Shown here piece by piece: positions 1-7,637 of a stretch of 64,000 nucleotides of DNA. The notes under the pieces are model-generated. The model was not told where the DNA came from. It did no database searches and saw nothing but the letters and a program-made list of their open reading frames with translations. The stretch is from Rhizobiaceae bacterium (GTDB lineage Bacteria; Pseudomonadota; Alphaproteobacteria; Rhizobiales; Rhizobiaceae): NCBI GenBank assembly GCA_029212415.1, contig JARGOF010000001.1:124001-188000 (forward strand), given 5' to 3'. Every line of letters starts with the position of its first letter. The first letter of the stretch is position 1. The position numbers and the translations under genes were made by a program.

Positions 1-624
1 CCTATCTGTGATCCTGAATCCCATCTGCCAGATACCCGCTTCAACGATGGCAAATGTGATCGCCAGGGGCGCTTCTGGTCTGGCACCATGTTTGAAGTGC
101 CGGGTCAGCCCATCGAGTTCACCGGCGCTCTGTACCGGATGGATGCTGACCTCAGCGTGCACCGGGTGATCGAGGGTATTGGCTGCTCCAACGGGCTTGC
201 CTGGAGTCCTGACAGCCGCATCATGTATTTCTCCGACAGCCATGCGGGGGCCGTATGGGCCTATGATTTTGACGCGGCCACGGGGGCGATTGAAAACCGT
301 CGAACCTTCATCGACATGTCTGTGACCGGAGGGGTTGCCGATGGTGCCACTGTTGATGCGGAAGGGTGCTATTGGGTGACCATCCCGGTGACCGGCAAGG
401 TATGTCGCTACGATCCGGACGGCCGGTTGATGCAAACGATCGAGATGCCCACCGATCTGCCGACCTGTTGCGAATTCGGCGGCAAGGATCTCGATATACT
501 CTATGTCACAACGGCGGTCCTGCGTCGGCCCCCCGAACATTTTGTCGGGCAAAAACATCCCGGTGGATTGTTCGCGGTCGATGTCGGGGTCAAAGGATTG
601 ATATTGCCGCCATTTGCTGGTTAG
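1..624 (+). CDS. SMP-30/gluconolactonase/LRE family protein (5' partial)
   Basis: The reading frame is open from base 1, so the start lies outside the window and only the C-terminal part is visible. The family signature RFNDGKCDRQGRFWSGTM at the left edge marks it as SMP-30/gluconolactonase/LRE, a six-bladed beta-propeller that usually hydrolyses sugar lactones with a divalent metal. Later blades contain the expected segments NGLAWSPD and DGATVDAEGCYW. The C terminus HPGGLFAVDVG followed by a short tail ending PPFAG is normal for the family. It converges on the amino acid transporter operon 16 bp away. The substrate cannot be told from the sequence. The family call is secure; the exact lactone is unknown. 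Confidence 0.9.
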   Translation, partial: PICDPESHLPDTRFNDGKCDRQGRFWSGTMFEVPGQPIEFTGALYRMDADLSVHRVIEGIGCSNGLAWSPDSRIMYFSDSHAGAVWAYDFDAATGAIENRRTFIDMSVTGGVADGATVDAEGCYWVTIPVTGKVCRYDPDGRLMQTIEMPTDLPTCCEFGGKDLDILYVTTAVLRRPPEHFVGQKHPGGLFAVDVGVKGLILPPFAG

Positions 625-640
625 GGCAGGCGTGAAAGTT

Positions 641-1333
641 CTATGAGGCAGGCATCAGCCTGGGCAGCTTGACCTTCGCCTGGATTTTGCCATTGCCACG
701 CTTTTCCAGTCTGGTCGCATAGAGGGACAGAGGCCAGCAGAGGGCAAAATAAATGATTGCCACGGTGCCGAACACCATGAAGGGTTCGAATGTCACCGTA
801 TTGACCTTGATGGCCGCCCGCGTCAGTTCATTCAGACCGATCAATGAGGCAACCGACGTTGTCTTGACGATCTGCACCATCAGTCCCACTGTCGGCGGCA
901 CCATGAGTTGCAAGGCCTGCGGAAGGATGACAAGGCGCAGGGTTTTTAAAAAACCCAGGCCGAGGGATTTTGCTGATTCCCACTGACCGCGCGGAACCGC
1001 TTCTATGGCGCCCCGGAAAATTTCGCCGAAGAAGGCCCCTGCATTGATGCAGAAGGTTACCGCTGCAGCCGTCCATGGGTCCGGTCGAAATCCGAGCAGA
1101 GACGAACCGTAATAGGCCATGAAGAGCTGGATCAGGATGGGCGTGCCCATGAAAAACTGGATATAGGCAATTGCCAGCCAGCGCAGCGGCCGCGAGGGTG
1201 CAATGCGCAGTGCCGCAATGAATATGCCGATTGCGCCACCGCCGGCAAAGGTCACCAGCGCCAAGAGGATGGTCCAGCGGGCGGCGGCGATCAGGAACAT
1301 GAACTCGTTAGGACCAAAGTCTCGAAGGCTCAT
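641..1333 (-). CDS. Polar amino acid ABC transporter permease (second permease)
   Basis: This is an inner-membrane permease of the His/Glu/Gln/Arg/opine family, 230 residues, which is the usual size. It has several hydrophobic helices and the EAA-type loop around residues 110-140 (GAIEAVPRGQWESAKSLGLG) that contacts the ATPase. It starts 4 bp after the stop of the upstream permease, so the two are co-transcribed and very likely form a heterodimer. No ATP-binding gene of this importer lies in the window, so the ATPase must be supplied from elsewhere in the genome. The amino acid carried is not known. Confidence 0.93.
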   Translation of the reverse strand: MSLRDFGPNEFMFLIAAARWTILLALVTFAGGGAIGIFIAALRIAPSRPLRWLAIAYIQFFMGTPILIQLFMAYYGSSLLGFRPDPWTAAAVTFCINAGAFFGEIFRGAIEAVPRGQWESAKSLGLGFLKTLRLVILPQALQLMVPPTVGLMVQIVKTTSVASLIGLNELTRAAIKVNTVTFEPFMVFGTVAIIYFALCWPLSLYATRLEKRGNGKIQAKVKLPRLMPAS

Positions 1334-1337
1334 CGGC

Positions 1338-2000
1338 TCACGCCTTCCATTGGAACAAGAGACGCCCGATTCCGGCGAACAGCAGACTGGCAGATTGCAC
1401 GATCACAAAATAGATCACGGCGATGACGATGTAGATTTCAAAACTGCGGAAGGTCTGCATGACGAGATTGTTGGCAATCGCTGTCAGTTCCTCGGCGGCA
1501 ATGGCGCCGACAATCGACGTGCCCATGATCTGCAGGATGAATTGCGCTGTCAGCGAAGGGTAGACGGCCTTGAGGGCCGGAACGACGATGACGTGGCGCA
1601 CAATGCGATAGGGGCGCAGCCCCAGTGATTTTGCAGCCTCGATCTGTCCCTGGGGTATGGAATCAATTCCGGCTCTGATGATCTCGATCGCATAGGCGCC
1701 CAGATGGATTGAAAGCGCCACGATCGCTGCCCAGTTGCTGGACAGCTTTATGCCCACCAGGGGAAGGGTGAAGAACACAAAATACAGCTGAATGAGCAAA
1801 GGCGTGTTGCGGATGATCTCGACATAGGCGCCGATGGGCGCGGATAGGATGCGCGGGCCGTAGCTGCGGCCTATGGCGCCAAGCAAGCCGATCATTGTGC
1901 CAAAAAATATGGAAAGGGCGGCGAGCACAAGTGTGCTGATAACGCCGTCTATGAATGCGTCACTATGGGCAAAAACCGGACCGAACTGGAGGTTTTGCAT
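1338..2000 (-). CDS. Polar amino acid ABC transporter permease (first permease)
   Basis: This is the partner permease, 220 residues from the chosen start (MQNLQF). That ATG is preceded by AGGGG at good distance; an in-frame start 54 bp further upstream lacks a comparable site. The EAA loop around residues 120-140 (AGIDSIPQGQIEAAKSLGL) and the alternating hydrophobic helices show the His/Glu/Gln permease family. It lies between the binding-protein gene (69 bp upstream) and the second permease (4 bp downstream) in one minus-strand operon. The role is import of a polar amino acid or related compound; specificity is unknown. Confidence 0.92.
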   Translation of the reverse strand: MQNLQFGPVFAHSDAFIDGVISTLVLAALSIFFGTMIGLLGAIGRSYGPRILSAPIGAYVEIIRNTPLLIQLYFVFFTLPLVGIKLSSNWAAIVALSIHLGAYAIEIIRAGIDSIPQGQIEAAKSLGLRPYRIVRHVIVVPALKAVYPSLTAQFILQIMGTSIVGAIAAEELTAIANNLVMQTFRSFEIYIVIAVIYFVIVQSASLLFAGIGRLLFQWKA

Positions 2001-2069
2001 CGCCGCCCCTAGAGGTTGATGAAAGAATATGCGGGGCCTGTTCCAGCCCCGCATGGGTTGCCGGCGGTC

Positions 2070-2879
2070 TTAGAAGACCGGCAGGGCCGGCAAGGGCTGG
2101 CCACGATATTGCATGGACAGGTCTTCGAGGCTGCCGTCGCTTTTCATGCCCAGCAGCCATGTGTTGATCCACTGGCGCAGGTTGTGGTTGTCCTTTGCGA
2201 CACCGATGCCAAAATAATAGGTCTTGAGTGGGTATTTCTGCTCGAAGGCATCGCCGCCCTGGGCCTTTTTCAGATAAATCTCGCCATAGTCACCGCCGCC
2301 CATCGCATCGATCTGGCCGGAGACCATGGCTTGCAGTAGTGATGAATAATCATCAAAACGCAGCATTTCGATTCCTGGCAATTTTTCGGATGCAGCCGTC
2401 AGGATGCCGTCTTCCGCGGTGCCGCGTGTCACGCCAACCTTTTTGCCCACAAGATCCTCATGGCTGGCAATCTGAGTGCCGGTGGGCGCGATGACAACGG
2501 CCGATTGGCCAGCATAGGGATTTGAATAATCGACCTGGATGGCCCTTTGCGGGGTGATCGAGAATATCGAAATCACGGCGTCAACCTGCCCGGTCATCAG
2601 GGACGGGATGCGGCCAGGTGAAGTCACGGTGACGAATTCCACTGGAACGCCGAGGGCTTCACCCATTTTTTTGGCAACATCGATGTCGAAGCCCGTTGGC
2701 TCGAGCTTTTCGTCAAGGAATCCATAGGGTGGTGTTGTGGTGTCTATCGCAACGATCAATTTGCCGCGCGAAATGATGTCGTTCACGCTTTGAGCCTTGG
2801 TGACGGTCGGCAGCCCCACGAGCGCAAATATCAACGCTGCGACGGATGCGAGTGTTACAAACGGTAACTGGTACCTCAT
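2070..2879 (-). CDS. Amino acid ABC transporter periplasmic binding protein
   Basis: A 269-residue solute-binding protein of family 3. It has an N-terminal signal peptide (about 30 residues, cleaved near VTKAQS), then the family start GKLIVAIDTTTPPYGFLDE and the typical FDIDVAKKMGEALG and QVDAVISIFSITPQR segments. It would bind the substrate in the periplasm and deliver it to the two permeases encoded downstream. A strong Shine-Dalgarno GGAGGAG precedes the ATG. It is the first gene of the operon. The ligand cannot be deduced; the family includes binders of glutamine, arginine, cystine and opines. Confidence 0.94.
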   Translation of the reverse strand: MRYQLPFVTLASVAALIFALVGLPTVTKAQSVNDIISRGKLIVAIDTTTPPYGFLDEKLEPTGFDIDVAKKMGEALGVPVEFVTVTSPGRIPSLMTGQVDAVISIFSITPQRAIQVDYSNPYAGQSAVVIAPTGTQIASHEDLVGKKVGVTRGTAEDGILTAASEKLPGIEMLRFDDYSSLLQAMVSGQIDAMGGGDYGEIYLKKAQGGDAFEQKYPLKTYYFGIGVAKDNHNLRQWINTWLLGMKSDGSLEDLSMQYRGQPLPALPVF

Positions 2880-3294
2880 TGAAGTTCTCCTCCCTCAAAT
2901 GCGCATGATTTCACACTCCCCGGTTGCGCGGTCCGGCAAGGTCCTTGCTTCGATTTCCTGCAATTAGTGGCCCTCTCCCAAGGGCAGAATTTCATTGCCG
3001 GAGATGGCCTTATGTTCATATGCTATTATACTTTTATACGCGTGTCCAGATAGGCAGATTGCCCTGTCACGCGTCGTTCCGACGGAAGCCAATCGGGTGC
3101 TGTTCGGGTATTTTGTCCGACAGTAATGGCAAACGCCGGTTCAACCACAATCCTCAAGGCAAAGGCAATTGATACCAAAGATCGTCGATTAGGATCCATC
3201 TGATGAGCCCAACCTGCCCGTCGGCCAGGCGGATGCGCTTTCGCACAGCTTGGGCAGTGGTTCAGACCGAAAAATGTACGTGCTAAATGCTATG
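2880..3294. other. Intergenic region, 415 bp, upstream of the amino acid importer
   Basis: No convincing gene is seen here. The only notable feature is an AT-rich patch near 3015-3040 that contains TATAAT on the minus strand (3025-3030). It could be the -10 element of the importer operon, but I see no good -35 hexamer at standard spacing. Short open frames here lack coding character. Confidence 0.4.
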
Positions 3295-4179
3295 TCACAA
3301 ACCGCATGATCCAGGTGTGACAGCCACTGTGTCTGCCTTGGTTCCATCGTCGTGAAGGTAGACAAACTCAAGTGTCCCACCTGCTTCTATCAGCTGATGC
3401 AAGATGGCATCCCCGCAGACTTGATTGACAAGTGCAATGCTTGTCGAGGCCGACAATGACGGGGTATCTGCCGAGACCTCATACACGTAACGCAACGTGG
3501 TCCCTTCGTTTTCGACCCGCTTTAATATTGTCGATTCGTCTATGCGTCGGCTTGGCACATCTGTCGCCATGTCTAACAGAGTGGCCTCAAGGCCTTTTCT
3601 TCGGATGGAGGCTGCAATGCTCCTGGAAATGAATTCGGGATCGTTCTCAATACGGCTTGCCAGAGCCAGGGATTGTTCAGTGGCTATATGCTCAATGCCC
3701 ACTCCCAACACCAGCAGGCACAGACCGAAGATGCTCCCCAGCGCGTTCAATGCAATCGCCTTGAAGCTGCTTTGCTCCCAATCCTGCGGCCCTTTAAACA
3801 GCAGGAGAAGGTTAAATAATGGTACAATTGCCATCCATGCCTTGCCTGCGTCACCGTAGGCATTGACAGATCGCGCATGGCCGAGGACACCAAAAAAGAA
3901 TCCGGCCACAAAGATGCTGCCAAACACAAGAGCGACGAGTGTCCATAGAATATCGTTTTGCATCGCTTCAAAAGACAGCAGCCATGCGAATGGCGCTGCC
4001 GAGACGAGTGCGAAAACAACAGCCGACCAGATGAAGTATGGGACTCTGCGCAGTGAAAGCGTCGCGCCGCGTCTGGTGATCAACCCGACCATGAAACCCG
4101 CAAGAACAAGCGCAATTCCAAGCAGCATCAATGCGCTTTCGCTTTGCGCCATCAAAACAAGTGCGGCATTTTCCAGCAT
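3295..4179 (-). CDS. Membrane protein of unknown function with C-terminal soluble domain
   Basis: I do not recognise this 294-residue protein. The start is the ATG preceded by GGGGGA at 7 nt. The N-terminal half shows about five hydrophobic segments (about residues 5-30, 38-62, 72-98, 112-128 and 140-165). The fourth reads WMAIVPLFNLLLLFKG, resembling segments in small bacterial DUF-type membrane proteins. Residues 165-294 look soluble, alternating charged helices and beta-like stretches, and contain EGTTLRYVYEV and GTLEFVYLHDDG, which suggest two similar beta-hairpin elements. It stands alone on the minus strand with more than 400 bp on each side. There is no hint of partner or substrate. 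Confidence 0.75.
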   Translation of the reverse strand: MLENAALVLMAQSESALMLLGIALVLAGFMVGLITRRGATLSLRRVPYFIWSAVVFALVSAAPFAWLLSFEAMQNDILWTLVALVFGSIFVAGFFFGVLGHARSVNAYGDAGKAWMAIVPLFNLLLLFKGPQDWEQSSFKAIALNALGSIFGLCLLVLGVGIEHIATEQSLALASRIENDPEFISRSIAASIRRKGLEATLLDMATDVPSRRIDESTILKRVENEGTTLRYVYEVSADTPSLSASTSIALVNQVCGDAILHQLIEAGGTLEFVYLHDDGTKADTVAVTPGSCGL

Positions 4180-4620
4180 AATGCGTCCCCCAATGTCTTT
4201 TGCTTTGGTCGCATGTGCGAGTTCAGGGCGCAATGCTTCCGGTTGAAAAAGCTTTGGAGGTTGGTACCGCTACAGGCATCGGTAGTTGATTGGATTGCAG
4301 TCGAATTTTCGAACACAAGTTTGTTCCGATTGGCGCATCCAGACATGTACCCCAATCGTTTCAAGACCTGAGATCAACCGCCAAATGCTCTGTGTATCGC
4401 GGCGCGAAAATGGGGATCTGAATGTGCACCCAGAGCTGAACAAACGCGTTGACACTATGGCTCGGGCACTTTCATTTACGTCTGTCTTTTGCAAATCGAG
4501 GGGAATGTTCTATATCTCTCGTTTTCATGCGCTGCCCATTCGGATGGCCACTTCAAACGCTTGAGCAAATGCTCCGATTGCCAACCGGCCAGATGCGACT
4601 TTGGCCAAGGGAGAATATTG
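4180..4620. other. Intergenic region, 441 bp, between divergent genes
   Basis: This stretch lies between the divergent membrane protein gene and the aldo-keto reductase gene. I see no RNA gene, no repeat and no protein with family resemblance. A TTGACA hexamer at about 4449-4454 lacks a good -10 partner at 17 bp. It presumably holds the promoters of both genes. Confidence 0.35.
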
Positions 4621-5664
4621 ATGAAATTCAACAGACTTGGCCAAACCGACATGATGGTGAGCGAGATCTGTCTGGGCACCATGACCTGGGGTTCTCAGAA
4701 TGACGAAGCAGAGGCCCATGAACAGCTGGATTATGCCGTTGGCGAGGGTATCAATTTCATCGATACGGCCGAAATGTATCCGACAACGCCGCGTTTGCCG
4801 GAAACCACGGGCCGGACGGAAGAATTGATCGGAACCTGGCTGAAAGGCAGGCCTGATCGGGACAAATTAATTGTTGCCACCAAATTGTCCGGTCAGGGCA
4901 ACAAGGATATCCGCAATGGAGATCGTGTGACCGGTGCCATTTTGCGCGAAGCGCTGGAAGGATCCCTGAGGCGTTTGCAAACGGATATTGTCGATCTTTA
5001 CCAGTTGCATTGGCCGAATCGCGGAACCTACCATTTCAGGCAATATTGGACATTCGATCCGAATAACCTGAAACCAGGCGATATGGATCAGGAAGTTGCC
5101 GATATTCTCGGGGAGGTGTCCCGGCTTTGCGACGAGGGCAAATTGCGGGCTTTCGGTCTGTCCAACGAAACGGCCTGGGGCACCATGAAATTCCTTGATG
5201 CCAGCCGCAAGCACGGTCTGCCACGGATTGCCTCAATGCAGAACGAATATAATCTCACCTGCCGTATCTATGATCTGGATATGGCCGAGATCAGCGTGCT
5301 TGAGAAAATCGGCCTGATGGCCTATTCGCCGCTTGCGGCCGGTGGGCTTTCGGGAAAATACCTTGATGGTGATATTGCGGAAGGTTCGCGCAGGTCCATC
5401 CAGAAGGACCTTAACGGCCGTTATGTGCCGCAGGCCGAAAAGGCCATTTCCCTTTACCGTGATGTTGCCCGCAAGCATGGGCTTGATCTGGCCCAGATGG
5501 CGCTGGCCTTCTGCCTGACGCGGCCGTTCATGATGAGTGTGATCATCGGCGCCACATCAATGCAACAGCTCAAGAACAATATTGCATCCAGGGACCTCGT
5601 CCTCAGCGAAGAGGTTCTGGCCGATATTCAAACGATCTACCGGGACAATCCCCTGCCGATGTGA
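4621..5664 (+). CDS. Tas-like NADP(H)-dependent aldo-keto reductase
   Basis: A 347-residue cytoplasmic aldo-keto reductase, the same length as E. coli Tas (346) and clearly similar throughout (GLGTMTWG, AEMYP, LYQLHWPNR, SNETAWG, GATSMQQLKNNI). Catalytic residues are visible: Asp48, Tyr53, Lys88 and His in QLHWPN. It would reduce aldehydes or ketones with NADPH in a TIM barrel. The ATG at 4621 is chosen over an open upstream extension because it is preceded by GGGAGA and because homologues begin at the corresponding residue (MKFNRLGQTD). It is monocistronic, followed by a hairpin. The physiological substrate is unknown. Confidence 0.93.
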   Translation: MKFNRLGQTDMMVSEICLGTMTWGSQNDEAEAHEQLDYAVGEGINFIDTAEMYPTTPRLPETTGRTEELIGTWLKGRPDRDKLIVATKLSGQGNKDIRNGDRVTGAILREALEGSLRRLQTDIVDLYQLHWPNRGTYHFRQYWTFDPNNLKPGDMDQEVADILGEVSRLCDEGKLRAFGLSNETAWGTMKFLDASRKHGLPRIASMQNEYNLTCRIYDLDMAEISVLEKIGLMAYSPLAAGGLSGKYLDGDIAEGSRRSIQKDLNGRYVPQAEKAISLYRDVARKHGLDLAQMALAFCLTRPFMMSVIIGATSMQQLKNNIASRDLVLSEEVLADIQTIYRDNPLPM

Positions 5665-5669
5665 GTTTC

Positions 5670-5689
5670 GGGTGGGCAAATGTCCACCC
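5670..5689 (+). terminator. Hairpin after aldo-keto reductase gene
   Basis: GGGTGG (5670-5675) pairs with CCACCC (5684-5689) across an 8-nt loop, 6 bp after the stop codon. No strong T-tract follows, so termination is plausible rather than certain. Confidence 0.45.
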
Positions 5690-5896
5690 AACACAATTTG
5701 ATGAAACGGGACAAATGGGCCTTGCGGTTCCGGAAAACAGGTGGATTGTATCGCAGGCGATAGATGTCCCGTTTCCCGTGATTGCGGGTATTGTTTGTGT
5801 ACTCAGTAGAATATTTATATTTAATTTGTATAAAATTACATCGGGCGTAATGCTGTTGTTTGTTAATGTTATATTCTTGTTTGGAATTTAATACAC

Positions 5897-5902
5897 TATA
5901 AA
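5897..5902 (+). promoter_or_regulatory. Putative -10 element of the receiver-only gene
   Basis: TATAAA lies 68 bp before the start of the receiver-only gene. The same element stands 71 bp before the full response regulator gene (7567-7572). The sequences between element and start codon are also similar in both places, so promoter and coding region were duplicated together. Confidence 0.4.
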
Positions 5903-5964
5903 GGCGTGGGTTCACTCAGGCTGTATTCGCTGTTGTGGCGGGCTTTTGACATGTGGAGTACATA

Positions 5965-6396
5965 GTGCACGCGCAATTGAAGACGATATTGGTTGTGGAC
6001 GATGATCCCAAGGTTCGCCTGTTGTTACGCAGATGTCTTGAAACAGAGAATTATCTGGTGCTTGAGGCCGATGGTGCACAATCGGTTGATGCATGGCTCG
6101 AGCAAATCCAGGTGGATCTCATTACGCTGGATCTCAATCTGGGCACTGAAAACGGCCTGAACATCGCCGTCGCGCTGAGGGCCAAAAGCGATATTCCGAT
6201 CATCATCGTGACAGGCAAGGGTGATGTGATTGACAAGATTGTCGGCCTTGAAATGGGCGCGGACGACTATATTTCAAAACCCTTTCATGTGCGCGAGGTG
6301 CTGGCGCGGGTGCGCACGGTCCTCAAGCGCAATGCCGGCTCAAATGACCGATCGAGAGATGACGCACTGCCAACACGCAGTGCGTCATTGGTCTGA
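5965..6396 (+). CDS. Stand-alone response regulator receiver domain (truncated paralogue)
   Basis: This 143-residue protein consists of one CheY-like receiver: acidic triplet in VVDDDPK, phospho-acceptor Asp in ITLDLNLG, Thr in VTGKGD and Lys in ISKPF. It is a close paralogue of the receiver of the OmpR-type regulator at 7638-8384, near-identical around GLEMGADDYISKPFHVREVLARVR, but the DNA-binding domain is missing. I chose GTG at 5965 because it aligns codon for codon with the TTG start of the paralogue, and both are preceded by TGGAG at 6 nt. The last dozen residues are encoded by a perfect hairpin. It may act as a phosphate sink or a phosphorelay intermediate for the nearby kinase. Confidence 0.82.
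   Translation: MHAQLKTILVVDDDPKVRLLLRRCLETENYLVLEADGAQSVDAWLEQIQVDLITLDLNLGTENGLNIAVALRAKSDIPIIIVTGKGDVIDKIVGLEMGADDYISKPFHVREVLARVRTVLKRNAGSNDRSRDDALPTRSASLV
6359..6388. terminator. Perfect hairpin at the end of the receiver-only gene
   Basis: ATGACGCACTG (6359-6369) and CAGTGCGTCAT (6378-6388) form an 11-bp perfect stem with an 8-nt loop. It lies inside the last codons of the plus-strand gene and 12 bp beyond the stop of the converging DksA-like gene. It could terminate or protect transcripts from both sides. Neither strand has a strong T-run. Confidence 0.5.
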
Positions 6397-6400
6397 TCGC

Positions 6401-6718
6401 TTACTTCATGCATTTTTTGCAAAGCGTTGCATAGGGCACCGCATCAAGCCGTTCATCGGAGATGGGTTCGCCACAGGACAGGCAGATACCATAGACCTTG
6501 TTTTCCATCCGTTTGAGAGCAGCATCAATGGCCTGAATCTCTTCCTGTCCCGCCAGTCCCTGGAGTTCGAAGACTTCGTCCGATTCTCTTTCAGTCGCAC
6601 GTTCCTCAACGTCCGGGTCGGCTGGATCATCCAGCAAGTCCTCGATTTTCGTCAGCCGCGCCACAAGTTCTGCGCGCCGAGCTTCCATGCGTTTGCGATA
6701 GATTTCATAATCGGTCAT
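6401..6718 (-). CDS. DksA/TraR family C4 zinc-finger protein
   Basis: A 105-residue short DksA/TraR-type protein. Residues 1-75 are a predicted helical hairpin with an acidic middle (DDPADPDVEE). The C-terminal zinc finger has Cys79-x2-Cys82 and Cys100-x2-Cys103. Such proteins bind in the RNA polymerase secondary channel and modify initiation, often with ppGpp. The start MTDYE is preceded by GGAG at good spacing; a start four codons earlier would overlap that site. It follows the FixK-like gene by 21 bp on the same strand, so the two are probably co-transcribed and this regulator would respond to the same signal. Confidence 0.9.
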   Translation of the reverse strand: MTDYEIYRKRMEARRAELVARLTKIEDLLDDPADPDVEERATERESDEVFELQGLAGQEEIQAIDAALKRMENKVYGICLSCGEPISDERLDAVPYATLCKKCMK

Positions 6719-6739
6719 CGGATTCTCCAATTGTATTGG

Positions 6740-7423
6740 TTAGTTGCGTTCTGCCAATGCCCTGAGGGCCGATGGCTTGCAAACAAGCACTTGCTGCTTT
6801 TTCGGCAGTTCGATAACACCTTCGGCGCGCAATTTGGTCAATGTGCGACTGATGGTTTCGATCGTGAGCCCAAGGAAATCCGCAATGTCGGACCTGCACA
6901 TGGGCAGTTCAAAACAGGTGTTGCAATCATTTTTCTGACCAACCCGGTCCATCAGCGTGATCAGGAATGAAGCGACTTTTTCAGTGGCGGATTTCCTGCC
7001 GAGCATGATGAAATGCTCCTGCATATTGTTGACTTCGGCAGCTGCGTATTTCAGCAATTCATTGTTGAAATCAGGCTCGTTCTCGAAGGAAACATTGAAA
7101 GCATTCTTGTGGTGAAGGCGCAGGGTGACACCGCTGAGCGCTTCGCAGTCACTGTGATAAAAGTGATCGTGGCTCAAACCGGCTATATCACCTGGATAGC
7201 CAAATGAGAGCACCTGGCGGCGGCCATCGGACAAAAGCTTGGACGTGCGCACGACGCCTTCCATGATCTCATAGATATAGTCTGCATCGTCTCCGTCGCA
7301 AAACAGGCGATGGCCGGCTGGCACATGGCTTATGTGTGAATGCCCGGCATTGCCTTCATTGACGAATCGAGCGCAAACGGCCTGGGAATTCTCAAAAAAG
7401 CTAACTGGCGATGTAACATACAT
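6740..7423 (-). CDS. FixK-like Crp/Fnr family transcription factor
   Basis: A 227-residue Crp/Fnr regulator with a cyclic-nucleotide-binding-like beta barrel (about 30-110), dimerisation helix (about 118-145) and helix-turn-helix (about 173-205). The recognition helix has E189-x-x-S-R193, the residues that in FNR and FixK read TTGA half-sites. The N-terminal Cys cluster of FNR is absent, so it is FixK-type. It does carry Cys167-x2-Cys170-x5-Cys176 just before the HTH; Cys176 (PMCRSDIADFLGL) appears to match the redox-sensitive Cys183 of Bradyrhizobium FixK2. The ATG follows AAGGAG. A K-box-like sequence lies upstream and a DksA-like gene downstream. Candidate targets are the TTG(A/C)-N6-(T/G)CAA sites at 11-23 kb. 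Confidence 0.9.
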   Translation of the reverse strand: MYVTSPVSFFENSQAVCARFVNEGNAGHSHISHVPAGHRLFCDGDDADYIYEIMEGVVRTSKLLSDGRRQVLSFGYPGDIAGLSHDHFYHSDCEALSGVTLRLHHKNAFNVSFENEPDFNNELLKYAAAEVNNMQEHFIMLGRKSATEKVASFLITLMDRVGQKNDCNTCFELPMCRSDIADFLGLTIETISRTLTKLRAEGVIELPKKQQVLVCKPSALRALAERN

Positions 7424-7498
7424 AAAACTGCTCCTTGTTCCGGTGTTGAACACTGAGAGCCATTTAAACCCCTGATGGTAACGCCCATATCTTGGCAA

Positions 7499-7514
7499 TG
7501 TATCGCTTTGTAAC
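7499..7514 (-). promoter_or_regulatory. K-box-like direct repeat upstream of the FixK-like gene
   Basis: On the minus strand this reads GTTACA-AAGC-GATACA, two half-sites 10 bp apart, about 76 bp upstream of the ATG of the FixK-like gene. The K-box I recall as the target of FxkR, the OmpR-type activator of fixK in Rhizobium etli, is GTTACA-N4-GTTACA, so 11 of 12 positions match. The position suits an OmpR/PhoB-type activator, and a gene for one starts 124 bp away on the other strand. Confidence 0.55.
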
Positions 7515-7566
7515 GCAACGTACCCATTTGGCGCATATTAGATTTTGCTTTAGGAACCAAATAACC

Positions 7567-7572
7567 TATAAA
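7567..7572 (+). promoter_or_regulatory. Putative -10 element of the OmpR-type regulator gene
   Basis: TATAAA lies 71 bp before the TTG start and is conserved in the duplicated upstream region of the receiver-only gene (5897-5902). Confidence 0.4.
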
Positions 7573-7637
7573 TCCAAGGTATGTTCATTGAGGCCACTTT
7601 GGCTGTGTCGGCGGATTTTCGATACGTGGAGTTCTGA

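Noticed and set aside
6740-7423. Classical FNR with N-terminal Fe-S cluster
   Set aside because: The N-terminal cysteine cluster is missing; only Cys17 and Cys42 occur in the first 50 residues. FixK-type is the better call.
7523-7536. Possible FixK-type box CCCATTTGGCGCAT before the response regulator gene
   Set aside because: It shares ATTTGGCGCA with the boxes at 11267 and 15525 but lacks the essential TTGA half-site and the final AA, so it does not fit the consensus.
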